Assembly: GCF_030056815.1 (NCBI RefSeq)
Contig: NZ_JASHKR010000001.1
Span: 185,036-249,035 of the forward strand
DNA length: 64,000 nucleotides
Direction: 5' to 3'
From: Rhodococcus sp. IEGM 1379
Lineage (GTDB): Bacteria > Actinomycetota > Actinomycetes > Mycobacteriales > Mycobacteriaceae
Shown here: piece by piece, positions 37,231 through 45,992 of the stretch
How positions within the stretch are numbered: position 1 is the first letter of the stretch
How the letters are laid out: every line of letters starts with the position of its first letter
Translations under genes and position numbers: made by a program
The notes under the pieces: model-generated
Told to the model about the DNA's origin: nothing
Databases searched by the model: none
The model's input: the letters and a program-made list of their open reading frames with translations, nothing else

Positions 37231-37368
37231 AGCTAGTCCCAGCCAAAAGACCATTAAGCCTCCGATCAGCACGAATCCAATCAGAAACATGTCGAATCCC
37301 GGCATACAGTCAGTGTCAGTCTGTGCGCATTCGCTCAGCCCGGCCTCAGCTAGCAGACTCCTCATCAT
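37230..37368 (-). pseudogene. Fragment of a small membrane protein gene at the rearrangement point
   Basis: A minus-strand frame starts at 37368 and encodes MPGFDMFLIGFVLIGGLMVFWLGLAAS, a single helix, before running into the antisense of the HEAT gene at about 37230. This looks like the 5' part of a short membrane protein cut at the same junction. Family unknown. Confidence 0.4.
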
Positions 37369-37393
37369 GCGTGCCGACTCATGTCCATCCCCG

Positions 37394-38167
37394 TCACCTG
37401 TTCACGAGATCCGCGTCGTACTGCAACGAGTCGTCCGGATTGATGGGAAACGCTTCGAGGTCGCTGCACGCGACGATCTCGTTCGCAGCCTCACGACTGC
37501 AGCCGACAAGAGTCGAGTCGAAGTCAACCTCGGTCGCAACACACCACGAACGATCCTGCGGCCATACAAGATTCGCCGAAGGACTCCACGGTCGCGCTCC
37601 GATGATGTCGGGGATCGTCGACGCTTCAGTCAACGAACCAGAGAGCACGACGTAGTCCCGTCCGGGATGTCGTATCCGCGGCCCATCTATCAATCGTGAC
37701 GCCATCGGGGCAACAGGGTCAGGACGTGAGAAGAAGCGCCTGACCCCGGTGGAATAGTGCACCGTGGCGCCGGTGCGGAGGAAACCCCAGCCGTCCCACA
37801 GAGCAAAATAGGCCAAGTCTGACGAATTCGTATGGTGAGCAAGCACATCTAGAAGCCGTTGATTGTCCGGTTGGTCGATCGAACCGACTTCAGGCTCGTC
37901 GCCGTCCCACCGTTCGCTATGCGGGTTGATGGAATCTTCAGCATCGATCAGACGCCACCACTGAACGAGCGGATGCAACGTCCGCCCTGTCGTCGCTGCA
38001 ACATCCCGCCACCGCACCACGTGATCGCCGTCGACATCGATGGGATGCAGGACCCGCACATAGGCGTCGAAACCGCCAGGCACAACTCCGGTGGTTGTTC
38101 CCGAGCCCATGGTCAAGCGTGGTTCGATCCAGTCGCTGACCGATGCGTCGTTGACGGGTTGCATCAT
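37394..38167 (-). CDS. Hypothetical protein
   Basis: A 257-residue soluble protein. Trp-rich middle (LHPLVQWWRLIDAEDSINPHSERWDGDEPEVGS) and a conserved-looking GPRIRHPGRDYVVLSGSLTEAS, SANLVWPQDRSWCVATEVDFDSTLVGCSREAANEI block near the end. No domain recognised. The start at 38167 (MMQPVNDAS) is a choice; an ATG 18 codons upstream is possible and neither has a good ribosome binding site. Divergent from the next gene. Confidence 0.7.
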   Translation of the reverse strand: MMQPVNDASVSDWIEPRLTMGSGTTTGVVPGGFDAYVRVLHPIDVDGDHVVRWRDVAATTGRTLHPLVQWWRLIDAEDSINPHSERWDGDEPEVGSIDQPDNQRLLDVLAHHTNSSDLAYFALWDGWGFLRTGATVHYSTGVRRFFSRPDPVAPMASRLIDGPRIRHPGRDYVVLSGSLTEASTIPDIIGARPWSPSANLVWPQDRSWCVATEVDFDSTLVGCSREAANEIVACSDLEAFPINPDDSLQYDADLVNR

Positions 38168-38247
38168 TGGATCGTTGCAGACTGGCGGAAATTGCGTGAA
38201 CACCCCGCTGAATCTCCACATACCATCATGTAACTTCGCACTTTCGA

Positions 38248-38805
38248 ATGAAGCAGGGGGCTTGGACTTATATGGTCGTTCTCGCGTTGATTGCACTGGC
38301 AATGGCAGCGGCCGCACCAGCTGTTGCGGCGGTCTTGCCGAAACTCGGTGGTGGCCACATCCAGATTCCCGAATGGGCGTCTGCGACAGTTTCACTGCCC
38401 GCGCTCGGTGTTGCAGCCCTTGCCGCCGCTCGAACCATGCCGGTTACCGGATTCGCGCTGGGAGCAACGCTTGTACTCTGCGTACTTGCCGCCGCGACAG
38501 CCGGCGCACCAATAGTATTGGCCACCTTCAAGATTGCTCGGCGGCAACCAGACGGAAGTCCCGCCCCCAATGCGGGCCCCTTACGTGGTGGCCGCGTCAT
38601 CGGCGTGCTCGAGCGGGTCGCCGTCGCGGTCTCCATTCTGGCCGGGTGGCCTGAAGGTATCGCAATCGTCTTGGCAGTCAAGGGTTTAGCGCGCTACCCC
38701 GAACTGCGTGAACCCCATGCATCCGAACAATTCATCATCGGCACCTTCGCCAGCGTCCTCTGGGCGATCGCCGTCTGTGGAACGGGAAAGGCGCTGATCA
38801 CGTAA
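38248..38805 (+). CDS. Integral membrane protein, unknown function
   Basis: A 185-residue protein with about four or five hydrophobic segments ([100 protein letters not shown]). The last part, with a GxVIGxLERxxV pattern, occurs in several uncharacterised actinobacterial membrane proteins. ATG 38272, with AGGGGG upstream, is an alternative start. Confidence 0.7.
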   Translation: MKQGAWTYMVVLALIALAMAAAAPAVAAVLPKLGGGHIQIPEWASATVSLPALGVAALAAARTMPVTGFALGATLVLCVLAAATAGAPIVLATFKIARRQPDGSPAPNAGPLRGGRVIGVLERVAVAVSILAGWPEGIAIVLAVKGLARYPELREPHASEQFIIGTFASVLWAIAVCGTGKALIT

Positions 38806-38824
38806 GTTTCGTGATCAGCGCCTT
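38788..38824. terminator. Convergent terminator
   Basis: Perfect 15-bp stem (38788-38802 with 38810-38824), 7-nt loop, overlapping the stop of the membrane protein gene and 16 nt from the SPFH stop on the other strand. Confidence 0.9.
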
Positions 38825-38839
38825 CGTCAATCAAGCAGG

Positions 38840-40129
38840 TCAGTGCCTGGGTCCGCCTTCTGGCGGCTGATCCTGGTACGGGTACTTCTGCTGGAACTCT
38901 TCACGATCGGACTGCAAGGGAAGCTGTCCGGGGAAGGCACTCTCTCCCGCCGGTGGGAGTGCTGGCTCGGTGAATCCCGAAGCCGGAGCCTGCGGAGCAG
39001 TGTCACGAAGCGATCGAACAGCCGCCGCCGGATCCTCGACGGGTGTACGAGCAGCAACTTCCGCTGCGCGCACAGTTTCCGCGATGGCCGGATCAGACTT
39101 GGTCTCGAACCACTCTGCTACCTCGGCAGAATCGTCCTCAGGCTTGGGGAGATCCGCGTCGGCCGTCGACGGCTCGTAGCGGAATACGCCATCCTGACCC
39201 TGTGCACCAAGGGTTGTCGCGAAACCCTTGAGCGCATCGCCGAAGTCGCTCGGAACGAGCCACACCTTGTTGGCATCGCCCTGCGCCATTTGCGGCAACG
39301 TCTGAAGGTACTGGTACGCAAGCATTTCCGGGGTCGGCTTGCCCGCCTTGATTGCGGCAAAGACCTTCTCGATGGCCTTGGCCTCACCCTGCGCCTGCAG
39401 GTATTTGGCAGCGCGATCACCTTGTGCACGAAGGATCTGCGACTGACGCTCACCCTCAGCGTTGAGGATGGAGGCCTGCCTGTTGCCCTCAGCCGAAAGG
39501 ATCTGACTCTGCTTGGCGCCCTCGGCGGTCTTGATCGCAGATTCGCGATGACCCTCAGCAGTCAGAATCATGGCGCGCTTCTCACGATCGGCCTTCATCT
39601 GCTTTTCCATCGACTCCTGAATCGACGGCGGTGGATCAATGCTCTTGAGTTCCACACGTGCGACGCGCAAGCCCCAACGTCCGGTTGCTTCGTCGAGTAC
39701 ACCGCGAAGCTGACCGTTGATGGAATCACGCGAGGTCAGTGTCTCTTCCAGCGTCATACCGCCGACGACGTTACGGAGCGTCGTCGTGGTCAACTGCTCG
39801 ACCGCGGCAATGTAGTTGCTGATCTCGTAGACCGCTGCCTGCGGGTTGGTGACCTGGAAGTACACGACGGTATCGATGGACAGCGTCAGGTTGTCCTGGG
39901 TGATCACCGGTTGCGGTGGGAACGACACGACGCGTTCGCGCAGATCAACCTTTGCCCGCACTCGGTCCGCAAATGGAATCAAGAACGTGAGCTGACCCGA
40001 TACCGTCTTCGAGTACCGGCCGAGCCGCTCGATAACCGCGGCCTCAGCCTGCGGCACCAGTGCTACCGACTTCGCGACCACCAAGATCACGAAAAGCACC
40101 ACCACACCGAGCACTATGAGTGCTGCCAT
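38840..40129 (-). CDS. SPFH/Band 7 (stomatin-like, QmcA type) membrane-associated protein
   Basis: A 429-residue protein with an N-terminal helix (ALIVLGVVVLFVILVVAKSVALV), an SPFH domain (about 30-190; PQAEAAVIERLGRYSKTVSGQLTFLIPF, VDLRERVVSFPPQPVITQDN), then a coiled-coil with six or more AEG-x-(R/K)xxxI(L) repeats (about 200-280), and a Pro/Ala-rich end. Such proteins form membrane microdomain cages, usually with an NfeD partner, which is the next gene upstream (2-nt gap). Confidence 0.92.
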   Translation of the reverse strand: MAALIVLGVVVLFVILVVAKSVALVPQAEAAVIERLGRYSKTVSGQLTFLIPFADRVRAKVDLRERVVSFPPQPVITQDNLTLSIDTVVYFQVTNPQAAVYEISNYIAAVEQLTTTTLRNVVGGMTLEETLTSRDSINGQLRGVLDEATGRWGLRVARVELKSIDPPPSIQESMEKQMKADREKRAMILTAEGHRESAIKTAEGAKQSQILSAEGNRQASILNAEGERQSQILRAQGDRAAKYLQAQGEAKAIEKVFAAIKAGKPTPEMLAYQYLQTLPQMAQGDANKVWLVPSDFGDALKGFATTLGAQGQDGVFRYEPSTADADLPKPEDDSAEVAEWFETKSDPAIAETVRAAEVAARTPVEDPAAAVRSLRDTAPQAPASGFTEPALPPAGESAFPGQLPLQSDREEFQQKYPYQDQPPEGGPRH

Positions 40130-40131
40130 TT

Positions 40132-40563
40132 TTAAGGTCCCCTCCAGACAACTGCTGTTGCGCCGTTGATTTCCATCACCGTCACCGTGGTGCCCGGCGG
40201 GTACACCTCGGAGCTATCGAGGGGACGAGCCGTCCATACTTCGCCGTTCAGTTTGACCTGACCGGCGTGCTCTCCCACCTCTTCGAGAACGATGGCGTGT
40301 TTGCCTTCGAGTGCCTGGATTCCCATCGCAGTGGGCGGCGGGGTGCCGAAGCGTCGCAACAGAAAAGGCCGAACGACCAAGATCAATGCTGCCGACGACA
40401 CACCGAACATCACGGCATCTACCCACACGGGAAAATCCGTGACCGAACTGAATCCGGCAGTAGCCAACGCGCCACCGGCGAGCATCAGCAGGAAAAAATC
40501 TCCTACCAGTGCTTCGGCGCCGGCGAGCACGAGTGCCCCGATAAGCCAAATAAGTGCAGCCAC
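40132..40563 (-). CDS. NfeD-like membrane protein, partner of the SPFH protein
   Basis: A 143-residue protein with three or four N-terminal helices (AALIWLIGALVLAGAEALVGDFFLLMLAGGALATAG, DAVMFGVSSAALILVV) and a C-terminal OB-fold (GKHAIVLEEVGEHAGQVKLNGEVWTARPLDSSEVYPPGTTVTVMEINGATAVVWR). The pair matches mycobacterial Rv1487-Rv1488. First gene of the pair; 2-nt gap to the SPFH gene. Confidence 0.9.
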   Translation of the reverse strand: MAALIWLIGALVLAGAEALVGDFFLLMLAGGALATAGFSSVTDFPVWVDAVMFGVSSAALILVVRPFLLRRFGTPPPTAMGIQALEGKHAIVLEEVGEHAGQVKLNGEVWTARPLDSSEVYPPGTTVTVMEINGATAVVWRGP

Positions 40564-40605
40564 AACACCATCTAACCAGAATGTGTGACTCGGGCCGCGC
40601 CTGCG

Positions 40606-41430
40606 TCAGTTCGGTTCGGTCACGAAATCGACAAGTTGCTCGACAGCACCGATAAGTGGAGCTTCCAAATCACGAAAGCTCTCGACGGCGTTGTAGACAC
40701 GTCGCCAGCCCTCCTGAGTTGTTCCCCAACCGAGTTCGCGGCAGATTCCGGTCTTCCAGTCCTCACCACGCGGAATCTTCGGCCACGCAGCGATTCCCAC
40801 AGCCTTAGGACGCACCGCTTCCCAGACGTCGATATACGGGTGTCCGGTCACCAACACATTCGGACCGAGCCCCTGCGTCAACTGCGTTTCCTTCGAGCCT
40901 GTGACGAGGTGATCCACCAGGACACCCACCCGTCTGCCGGGACCGGGGCCGAACTCGGCGAGGCGCTCCCCCAGATTGTCGAGGCCCTCGAGGTGTTCAA
41001 CCACAACACCTTCCACGCGCAAGTCGTGTCCCCACACTCGCTCCACCAGGGCCGCGTCGTGGACACCTTCCACCCAGATCCGGCTCGGCAGCGCTGTGCG
41101 AGCGCGCAATCCTTCGACCCGAGTCGAACCCGAAGCGGACCGCGCAGCCTTCGCCGAGGCAGCCTTGGGCACCGGACGCACCAACGTCACCGGTGAACCG
41201 TCGATGAGGAACGCCGCCTCACGCATCGCGAACAATCGGGTCCGGGACCGTCCGTCCTCGAGTCGCACGAAATCGCCGTCGTAGGTTCGCTCGAACCCGA
41301 CTACCGCACCGCAGAATCCCGTCGCCACGTCTTCGACAACGAGGTCGCGTTCGGCCGCTACCTGGGGCGTCACACGCTTCTGGGCGCGGGTGTGGCCCGC
41401 AAAAATGTCACCGTATCCATTACCGCTCAC
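40606..41430 (-). CDS. DUF3097 family protein
   Basis: A 274-residue soluble protein with the actinobacterial DUF3097 layout: GYGDIFAGHTRAQKRVTPQVAAERDLVVEDVATGFCGAVVGFERTY, PSRIWVEGVHDAALVERVWGHDLRVEGVVVEHLEGLD, GVLVDHLVTGSKE, VTGHPYIDVWEAVRPKAVGI. The middle part resembles a TOPRIM-like core, which would suggest nucleic acid or nucleotide binding, not proven. GTG 41430 is chosen because an ATG at 41499 would overlap the divergent gene start. Confidence 0.8.
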   Translation of the reverse strand: MSGNGYGDIFAGHTRAQKRVTPQVAAERDLVVEDVATGFCGAVVGFERTYDGDFVRLEDGRSRTRLFAMREAAFLIDGSPVTLVRPVPKAASAKAARSASGSTRVEGLRARTALPSRIWVEGVHDAALVERVWGHDLRVEGVVVEHLEGLDNLGERLAEFGPGPGRRVGVLVDHLVTGSKETQLTQGLGPNVLVTGHPYIDVWEAVRPKAVGIAAWPKIPRGEDWKTGICRELGWGTTQEGWRRVYNAVESFRDLEAPLIGAVEQLVDFVTEPN

Positions 41431-41497
41431 GCCGAATAACGCTAGGTCACGATGCCCGCGCCGCACAGGTTGCCACGCCGAACTAAACTCCTCTGAC

Positions 41498-42316
41498 ATG
41501 AGTTCCCCCAGCGCAACACTCACAGTGTGGGCAGCGTCATGGCTGGCCGGTGACAGTGCGCCGGACGACGTCATCGACGCACTCGCGGCGTGGGCGCCAA
41601 TGCATCTGATCGGTGCCGCCGACGCCGATACCGCCTCAGCTCTCGGGCTCGACTGGCCTGGCATCACCGACGGCGGCGCCCCGATGTTGCTCCGCGTACT
41701 ACGACGCGCCGGTAACATCTCACCGGCCGAATTGCGATTAGTGCTGCCCGCTGCCGGCGATGTCCGAGGCCTACCGGCCCGAACGGATTTTGCCGACGCT
41801 GCCTTATTCACCGGTCAAGGCGTGTTGGTCGGTGAACCGGGATCTGCCGGGTTCGGTCTGGTTCCGGTTGTCGAGGGACCCGACGTTCTGCGGTGGACTG
41901 TGTACTCCGTCCCGAACGTATCCGGTCCGGCTGAACACATCGGGTTGGGTGAGGCTGAATACTCGATGCGCGAGGCCGTCCGCAACGCCGCAGCGGCCCT
42001 GCTGCAATTGCAGACGGTTCCCACGGGCACACCCACCGACGACGCTCGTGCCAGAATCGCCGACGCCCTCTCCGAGCACGCCCATCACCGATACCCGGAA
42101 TCGCTCTCGTCCCGAGCCCTGCGCGTCCTTGACAGCGCCGATCAAGTTGCCGCGATATTGACTGTGGCGGAACATGATTCCACCAACGAGGCGCCGAGCG
42201 TATCTGCCATCCATGCCCGCGAATCAATGTTGCGACCGTTGTGGGCCGCAGTCCGATCAGCCCGAATGGCAGCGGCGGCAAGCGTGGCAACCCACCACCC
42301 GGCCAGCGGACAATAG
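41498..42316 (+). CDS. Hypothetical actinobacterial protein beside DUF3097
   Basis: A 272-residue protein beginning MSSPSATLTVWAASWLAGDSAPDDVIDALAAWAPMHLIGAADADTA; Ala-rich with helical second half (SMREAVRNAAAALLQLQTVPTG, LSSRALRVLDSADQVAAILTVAE). No domain recognised. A TAAACT -10-like box ends 8 nt before the ATG, so the mRNA may be leaderless. Divergent from the DUF3097 gene with about 67 bp between starts. Confidence 0.72.
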   Translation: MSSPSATLTVWAASWLAGDSAPDDVIDALAAWAPMHLIGAADADTASALGLDWPGITDGGAPMLLRVLRRAGNISPAELRLVLPAAGDVRGLPARTDFADAALFTGQGVLVGEPGSAGFGLVPVVEGPDVLRWTVYSVPNVSGPAEHIGLGEAEYSMREAVRNAAAALLQLQTVPTGTPTDDARARIADALSEHAHHRYPESLSSRALRVLDSADQVAAILTVAEHDSTNEAPSVSAIHARESMLRPLWAAVRSARMAAAASVATHHPASGQ

Positions 42317-42594
42317 CGAACCATTGCGCCTAAGCATGTCGATGTGGACGCCGCTGTCAGGTTCCCGGATTAAGAAAATGGCGCTTTTCACACGCATGTT
42401 CACATGATCGACTCCGGCCGCTCCCCCAATGCCGATATCCGGTGCTGGATACCTGGCTAAAATGCCGCGAACAAAAGACAACTGAGTGAACGGCAGGTTA
42501 ACGTCGTCATTGGCCCGGCCTTTTGAGTTGAACGGGCGTCCACTTAGGTGTTTGCTTGCCAGCGCACCGAACCGAATCGACCAAGAGGCCTGTG

Positions 42595-43683
42595 ATGGAA
42601 TCCAACCCAATAGATCGCCGCAAATTCTTGGCCTGTGCCGCCGTCACGGGGGCAGCCATACCCGTGGCAGCGATGGCGTCGGGAATCGCAAACGCCACCG
42701 ATTTCAACAATGTCGCCGCAGACAACGGCAAGTTCCCTTTTCCCACCGACAACGACCTTCGAGTGCTCCTCACCGGGGACGCCGGCACTGGTACGCCTGC
42801 ACAATGGGCAGTTGCCGATGCGATCAGAGAACTACATACCCGCGAAACGCTCTCGATGGCACTAGGTCTCGGCGACAACATTTACGAGCTCGGCCCCAAC
42901 GGAGTCGACGACGGTCAGTTTGCCGCGAAATTCGAGGATCCTAACCACGCTCTCGATTTTCCGTGGGCGATGGCGTTGGGCAATCACGACAACAGTGCTG
43001 TTTTTCCGGGCGACGGTGGATGGTTGTTGCGAGGGGACGACGAGGTGGCCTACCACTCTCGCTCGCGCCGTTGGTGGATGCCGAGCCGGTACTACTCGGT
43101 GCGCGTGCCGGAGGAAAATCCGGTCGTAGAGTTCTTCGTTCTGGATCTCAACCCGCTCGCAGCATCCCTGCCGCCGCTGTTTGTGCAATATTGGGCAGTG
43201 GACGGGCAATACATGAATGAGCAACGCGCATGGCTGGATGCGGCGATCGACGCGTCGCCGGCGAAGTGGAAGATCGCGTGTGCCCACCATCCGTACCTGA
43301 GCAACGGGTCGCACGGTGATGCCGGCGAGTACGACGGCATCCCGATCGAACCGATGAACGGCGTGCACGCCAAGCGGTTCTTCGAAGAAGATGTCGTCGG
43401 ACGTTGCCAATTGATCCTTTCGGGCCACGATCATTCGATGCAGGTACTCGAGCCGACTATCGAGTCGAAGGGCACCCGGCAGATCGTCTCCGGCGCGACT
43501 GCGAAGAACAGCCACGGTAAGGCCGGGCCTCGGGCCGACGATCGTCGCACCCTCTTTCAGAACTTCACCGACGTCGGGTTCATGGTGATGGATCTGAACG
43601 CCGACGAGGTGCGACTGCGAACCTATACAGTCGATATCGCGACTGGGGCCTCAACTCTCGCATTCGACCGTCGCCTCATCTGA
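42595..43683 (+). CDS. Tat-exported calcineurin-like phosphatase (acid/purple phosphatase type)
   Basis: A 362-residue protein. A twin-arginine signal (DRRKFLACAAVTGAAIPVAAMASG, RR at about 8-9) exports it folded. Metal-site motifs: LTGDAGTG, GLGDNIYE, GNHDNS, AHHPY, GHDHSMQ. The YE and GNHD pattern matches purple-acid-like/alkaline phosphodiesterases. AAGAGG precedes the ATG at 42595. It could release phosphate from organic sources outside the cell. Confidence 0.88.
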   Translation: MESNPIDRRKFLACAAVTGAAIPVAAMASGIANATDFNNVAADNGKFPFPTDNDLRVLLTGDAGTGTPAQWAVADAIRELHTRETLSMALGLGDNIYELGPNGVDDGQFAAKFEDPNHALDFPWAMALGNHDNSAVFPGDGGWLLRGDDEVAYHSRSRRWWMPSRYYSVRVPEENPVVEFFVLDLNPLAASLPPLFVQYWAVDGQYMNEQRAWLDAAIDASPAKWKIACAHHPYLSNGSHGDAGEYDGIPIEPMNGVHAKRFFEEDVVGRCQLILSGHDHSMQVLEPTIESKGTRQIVSGATAKNSHGKAGPRADDRRTLFQNFTDVGFMVMDLNADEVRLRTYTVDIATGASTLAFDRRLI

Positions 43684-43697
43684 TCCATGTCGATGCA

Positions 43698-43740
43698 CAC
43701 CAGGTCACCGGACTCTGATTCCGCCCGCGGTGACCTGGTG
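43698..43740 (+). terminator. Hairpin after the phosphatase gene
   Basis: Perfect 13-bp stem (43698-43710 with 43728-43740), 17-nt loop, 15 nt after the stop. Confidence 0.82.
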
Positions 43741-44197
43741 CACCGATCGCGGCACTCGCTTGCCCTTGCCGAAAGGTGGTGTTCGGCAACGCCACCACAT
43801 CCGCGACGCGTGATTGCCGAGCACTCCGTGCCAAATAGTGTCCGTGAAAATCCTGCCAAATGATTCCGAGAGCCACAGGCGAAGGCCGTCTCAGGTCAGA
43901 CGCACTCGAGTATGCGTTGGAGAAGGTGAAACAGGTTTCTGAGACACACGACGATTCAACAACTGTTGCAGCTGATTTCACTCCGAAAACGATTTCTACC
44001 GCCCGATGGTCCTCGGCTGATGATCTGAACTCGCTTCTCCGATCGGTGGTGTCTCACCGATCAATGCCTCAGAACCTGCCTTGGTCTCAACAGGTCAACG
44101 CATCACCGACGATAACCGATCAACCCCAGAAAATCGGGTCCCCCACTTCTGTCGATGTGATCGAGTCCTCCCGCCACGGCGGCCGACATTCACAGAT
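43741..44197. other. Gene-poor region
   Basis: About 450 bp without a convincing gene. A plus-strand frame at 43860-44207 has no domain, no ribosome binding site and mixed codon use. A small 8-bp hairpin (GATCGGTG/CACCGATC) lies at 44041-44062. Confidence 0.5.
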
Positions 44198-44214
44198 CGC
44201 CACATGACGTGGCG
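44198..44214 (-). terminator. Small hairpin after the 44234-44536 gene
   Basis: CGCCAC-ATGAC-GTGGCG, a 6-bp stem with 5-nt loop, 20 nt after the stop of the minus-strand gene. Confidence 0.4.
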
Positions 44215-44233
44215 CGATGTCGCCTTCAGTGAT

Positions 44234-44536
44234 TCAACGAGGGATGAGATCCGTCAATATCCAGACACCCGCTGCCGTGAGGGCAAAGTTCATGATCAGG
44301 AAGGCGATCGGCACACCGGTACTATTTCGACTTCGTGACAACTTTTCCAGAATGCCGGAGCTCACTGCACCGACCGACAGTGCGAACATCGTGACAGCAC
44401 CGTCGACGCCTCGGGCATAATCGAAAAAAGAGCTGGCCAGCAGGGCCACGCCAGTGGACGCAGCCACGCCGCACATCGCCAGAAATATGCCATGCAACTT
44501 CTCGTACTGTCGCGGGTTCAGGATAGACGTGAACAA
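44234..44536 (-). CDS. Small membrane protein, unknown function
   Basis: A 100-residue protein with three helices (HGIFLAMCGVAASTGVALLASSFF, VTMFALSVGAVSSGI, GVPIAFLIMNFALTAAGVWILTDLI). TTG start at 44536 with GAGGAG 6 nt upstream, a good site. No family recognised. Confidence 0.65.
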   Translation of the reverse strand: MFTSILNPRQYEKLHGIFLAMCGVAASTGVALLASSFFDYARGVDGAVTMFALSVGAVSSGILEKLSRSRNSTGVPIAFLIMNFALTAAGVWILTDLIPR

Positions 44537-44653
44537 CGGATGCTCCTCGATTCTGAAGCGGCATTTTCCTGGCGAGCTACGTTAACACCCTTGGCAGATC
44601 CCCAGATGAGCCTAACGAGCACCCGAAATTGAGGCACTGCTGCCTCATTCTTG

Positions 44654-44680
44654 TTGACAGACAAAGTGGTGCCCTACAAT
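44654..44680 (+). promoter_or_regulatory. SigA-like promoter
   Basis: TTGACA (44654-44659), 15-nt spacer, TACAAT (44675-44680). Both boxes are near consensus; the spacer is 2 nt short. No confident ORF lies downstream before the hairpin at 44879-44925. Confidence 0.45.
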
Positions 44681-44686
44681 TTTCCT

Positions 44687-44925
44687 CAAACTTTTCGTGG
44701 AAAAGTCCTTTCTTGCCAAGCTCTTTGAATCGGATGAAGCTGAACGCGGCCCTTAAGTTGACGAATCCCCAATGCTCTAAAAGCCTCAATAGCAAAAGGA
44801 CCTTCCCTCCCTGCTACTGCCGACAGATTGTGCCGTTGCACGCCAGAAGAAGCTGCGCTCCACATCAAGCCCTAGCCTGATCGTGAAGGATTTCGTTCGC
44901 TGAGCGAGCGAAATCCTTCACGATC
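44687..44925 (+). ncRNA. Candidate small RNA of about 240 nt
   Basis: Bounded by the promoter at 44654-44680 and a strong hairpin at 44879-44925 (17-bp perfect arms 44879-44895 and 44909-44925). The region is less GC-rich than its surroundings, lacks a convincing reading frame, and has a C-rich stretch (CCTTCCCTCCC at about 44802-44812) of the sort found in loops of actinobacterial small RNAs. Inferred only. Confidence 0.3.
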
Positions 44926-45053
44926 GTCGCGGATGGTGTCGCCGCCGTTGGAGTCCCGGTGCTCCATGATGCCGTCGATCATGTAGGTGACTTGCCGCAT
45001 TCCTTTCTGTCGCCAATCCCATCGTCACGCCCAAACAATGCTGAAATGAACTT

Positions 45054-45590
45054 GTGCATCTAAACCCTTACGGCGAGTATGCCGTCCTGCTTGCCGCATC
45101 GCTGGCCAACGACTGGCCAGCCGACCGAGACGGCATCGTCGAGCGGACGCGCGACTTCGGAATGACCATGGACTTCCCCAACTCCACCGTCGACGACCAT
45201 GCGGTAACCCGCGCGGTCATTGACGCCTGGCTCACGGTCGTCGACGCACGTGATCCCCAAGAACGGGCCGGCCTGCTCAACAGCCACATGGCCACAGCCA
45301 CTGCGTATCCGCGGCTCACAGACCACAACGACGAAGGTTGGCATCTGCACTACCGCGACCACGACCAGACGCTTTCGCACGTGTTGCTCGCCGTTATCAG
45401 CGTCGGGACCGCGCTGCACCTCAGCACTCGCGGCATGCACCGACTCGGCAGATGCGCCGCGGGAGATGCTCCCGGTGACCCGTGCGAAAACGTCGTTGTC
45501 GACGTCACTCGCAATGGCCGCCAGCGCTATTGCTCAGTACGCTGTGCAAACCGTGCTGCCGTCCGCCGACACCGCGCCCGCACTCACTGA
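45054..45590 (+). CDS. ABATE/CGNR zinc-finger transcription-associated protein
   Basis: A 178-residue protein: an N-terminal helical ABATE domain (LLAASLANDWPADRDGIVERTRDFGM, VTRAVIDAWLTVVDARDPQERAGLLN) and a C-terminal CGNR zinc finger reading CAAGDAPGDPCENVVVDVTRNGRQRYCSVRCANRAAVRRHRAR, with four Cys. The family is thought to be stress-linked regulators. GTG start at 45054. Confidence 0.85.
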   Translation: MHLNPYGEYAVLLAASLANDWPADRDGIVERTRDFGMTMDFPNSTVDDHAVTRAVIDAWLTVVDARDPQERAGLLNSHMATATAYPRLTDHNDEGWHLHYRDHDQTLSHVLLAVISVGTALHLSTRGMHRLGRCAAGDAPGDPCENVVVDVTRNGRQRYCSVRCANRAAVRRHRARTH

Positions 45591-45698
45591 CCAACGGTTG
45601 ATTGGACGGACTGAATGCCTGCCCGAATCCGCTCGACGCCCATCCAGAGTGCAGCTCGAAAATATCGATATCAACACGTCAAGCTGTACAACTGACGG

Positions 45699-45992
45699 AT
45701 GAGATCCTTCGTCTGGCGCAATCGCACCCTGATCGTTCTTGCTGTGGTGCTGGCCGTAATCGGAGGTCTGTGGTGGACGAGAACAACGGTTTTCTCGAGG
45801 ACAGCTGTCGTCGCGTTCAATCCTGGAAGCCCATTCACACCGTGGCCAGAGGATGAACAGGACACGTCACCGGGCATTTCTATTCGAATGCGTTTCACTG
45901 CCGAAGATGTGCGAAAGATCGCCGACCGGGTCGCCGAAACCTATGGCGGTGAACAGGTTCACGCCGGGGGTGGTCGTGCTCATCGCGAGTAG
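45699..45992 (+). CDS. Small single-pass membrane protein, LWWTRT family, probably truncated
   Basis: A 97-residue frame. The first part (MRSFVWRNRTLIVLAVVLAVIGGLWWTRTTVFS) parallels the product at 27639. From about 45905 on the sequence is antisense to a monooxygenase gene fragment on the other strand, so the native C-terminus is lost or was replaced at a junction. No SatD-like gene accompanies this copy. Confidence 0.5.
   Translation: MRSFVWRNRTLIVLAVVLAVIGGLWWTRTTVFSRTAVVAFNPGSPFTPWPEDEQDTSPGISIRMRFTAEDVRKIADRVAETYGGEQVHAGGGRAHRE

Noticed and set aside
38843-40135. 430-codon plus-strand frame
   Set aside because: Antisense to the SPFH gene.
43860-44207. 115-codon plus-strand frame
   Set aside because: No domain, no ribosome binding site, mixed codon use; reported as gene-poor.
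44879-45010. Minus-strand frame MRQVTYMIDGIMEHRDSNGG, considered as a reductase fragment
   Set aside because: Too short and its ribosome binding site abuts the ATG; it overlaps the hairpin.
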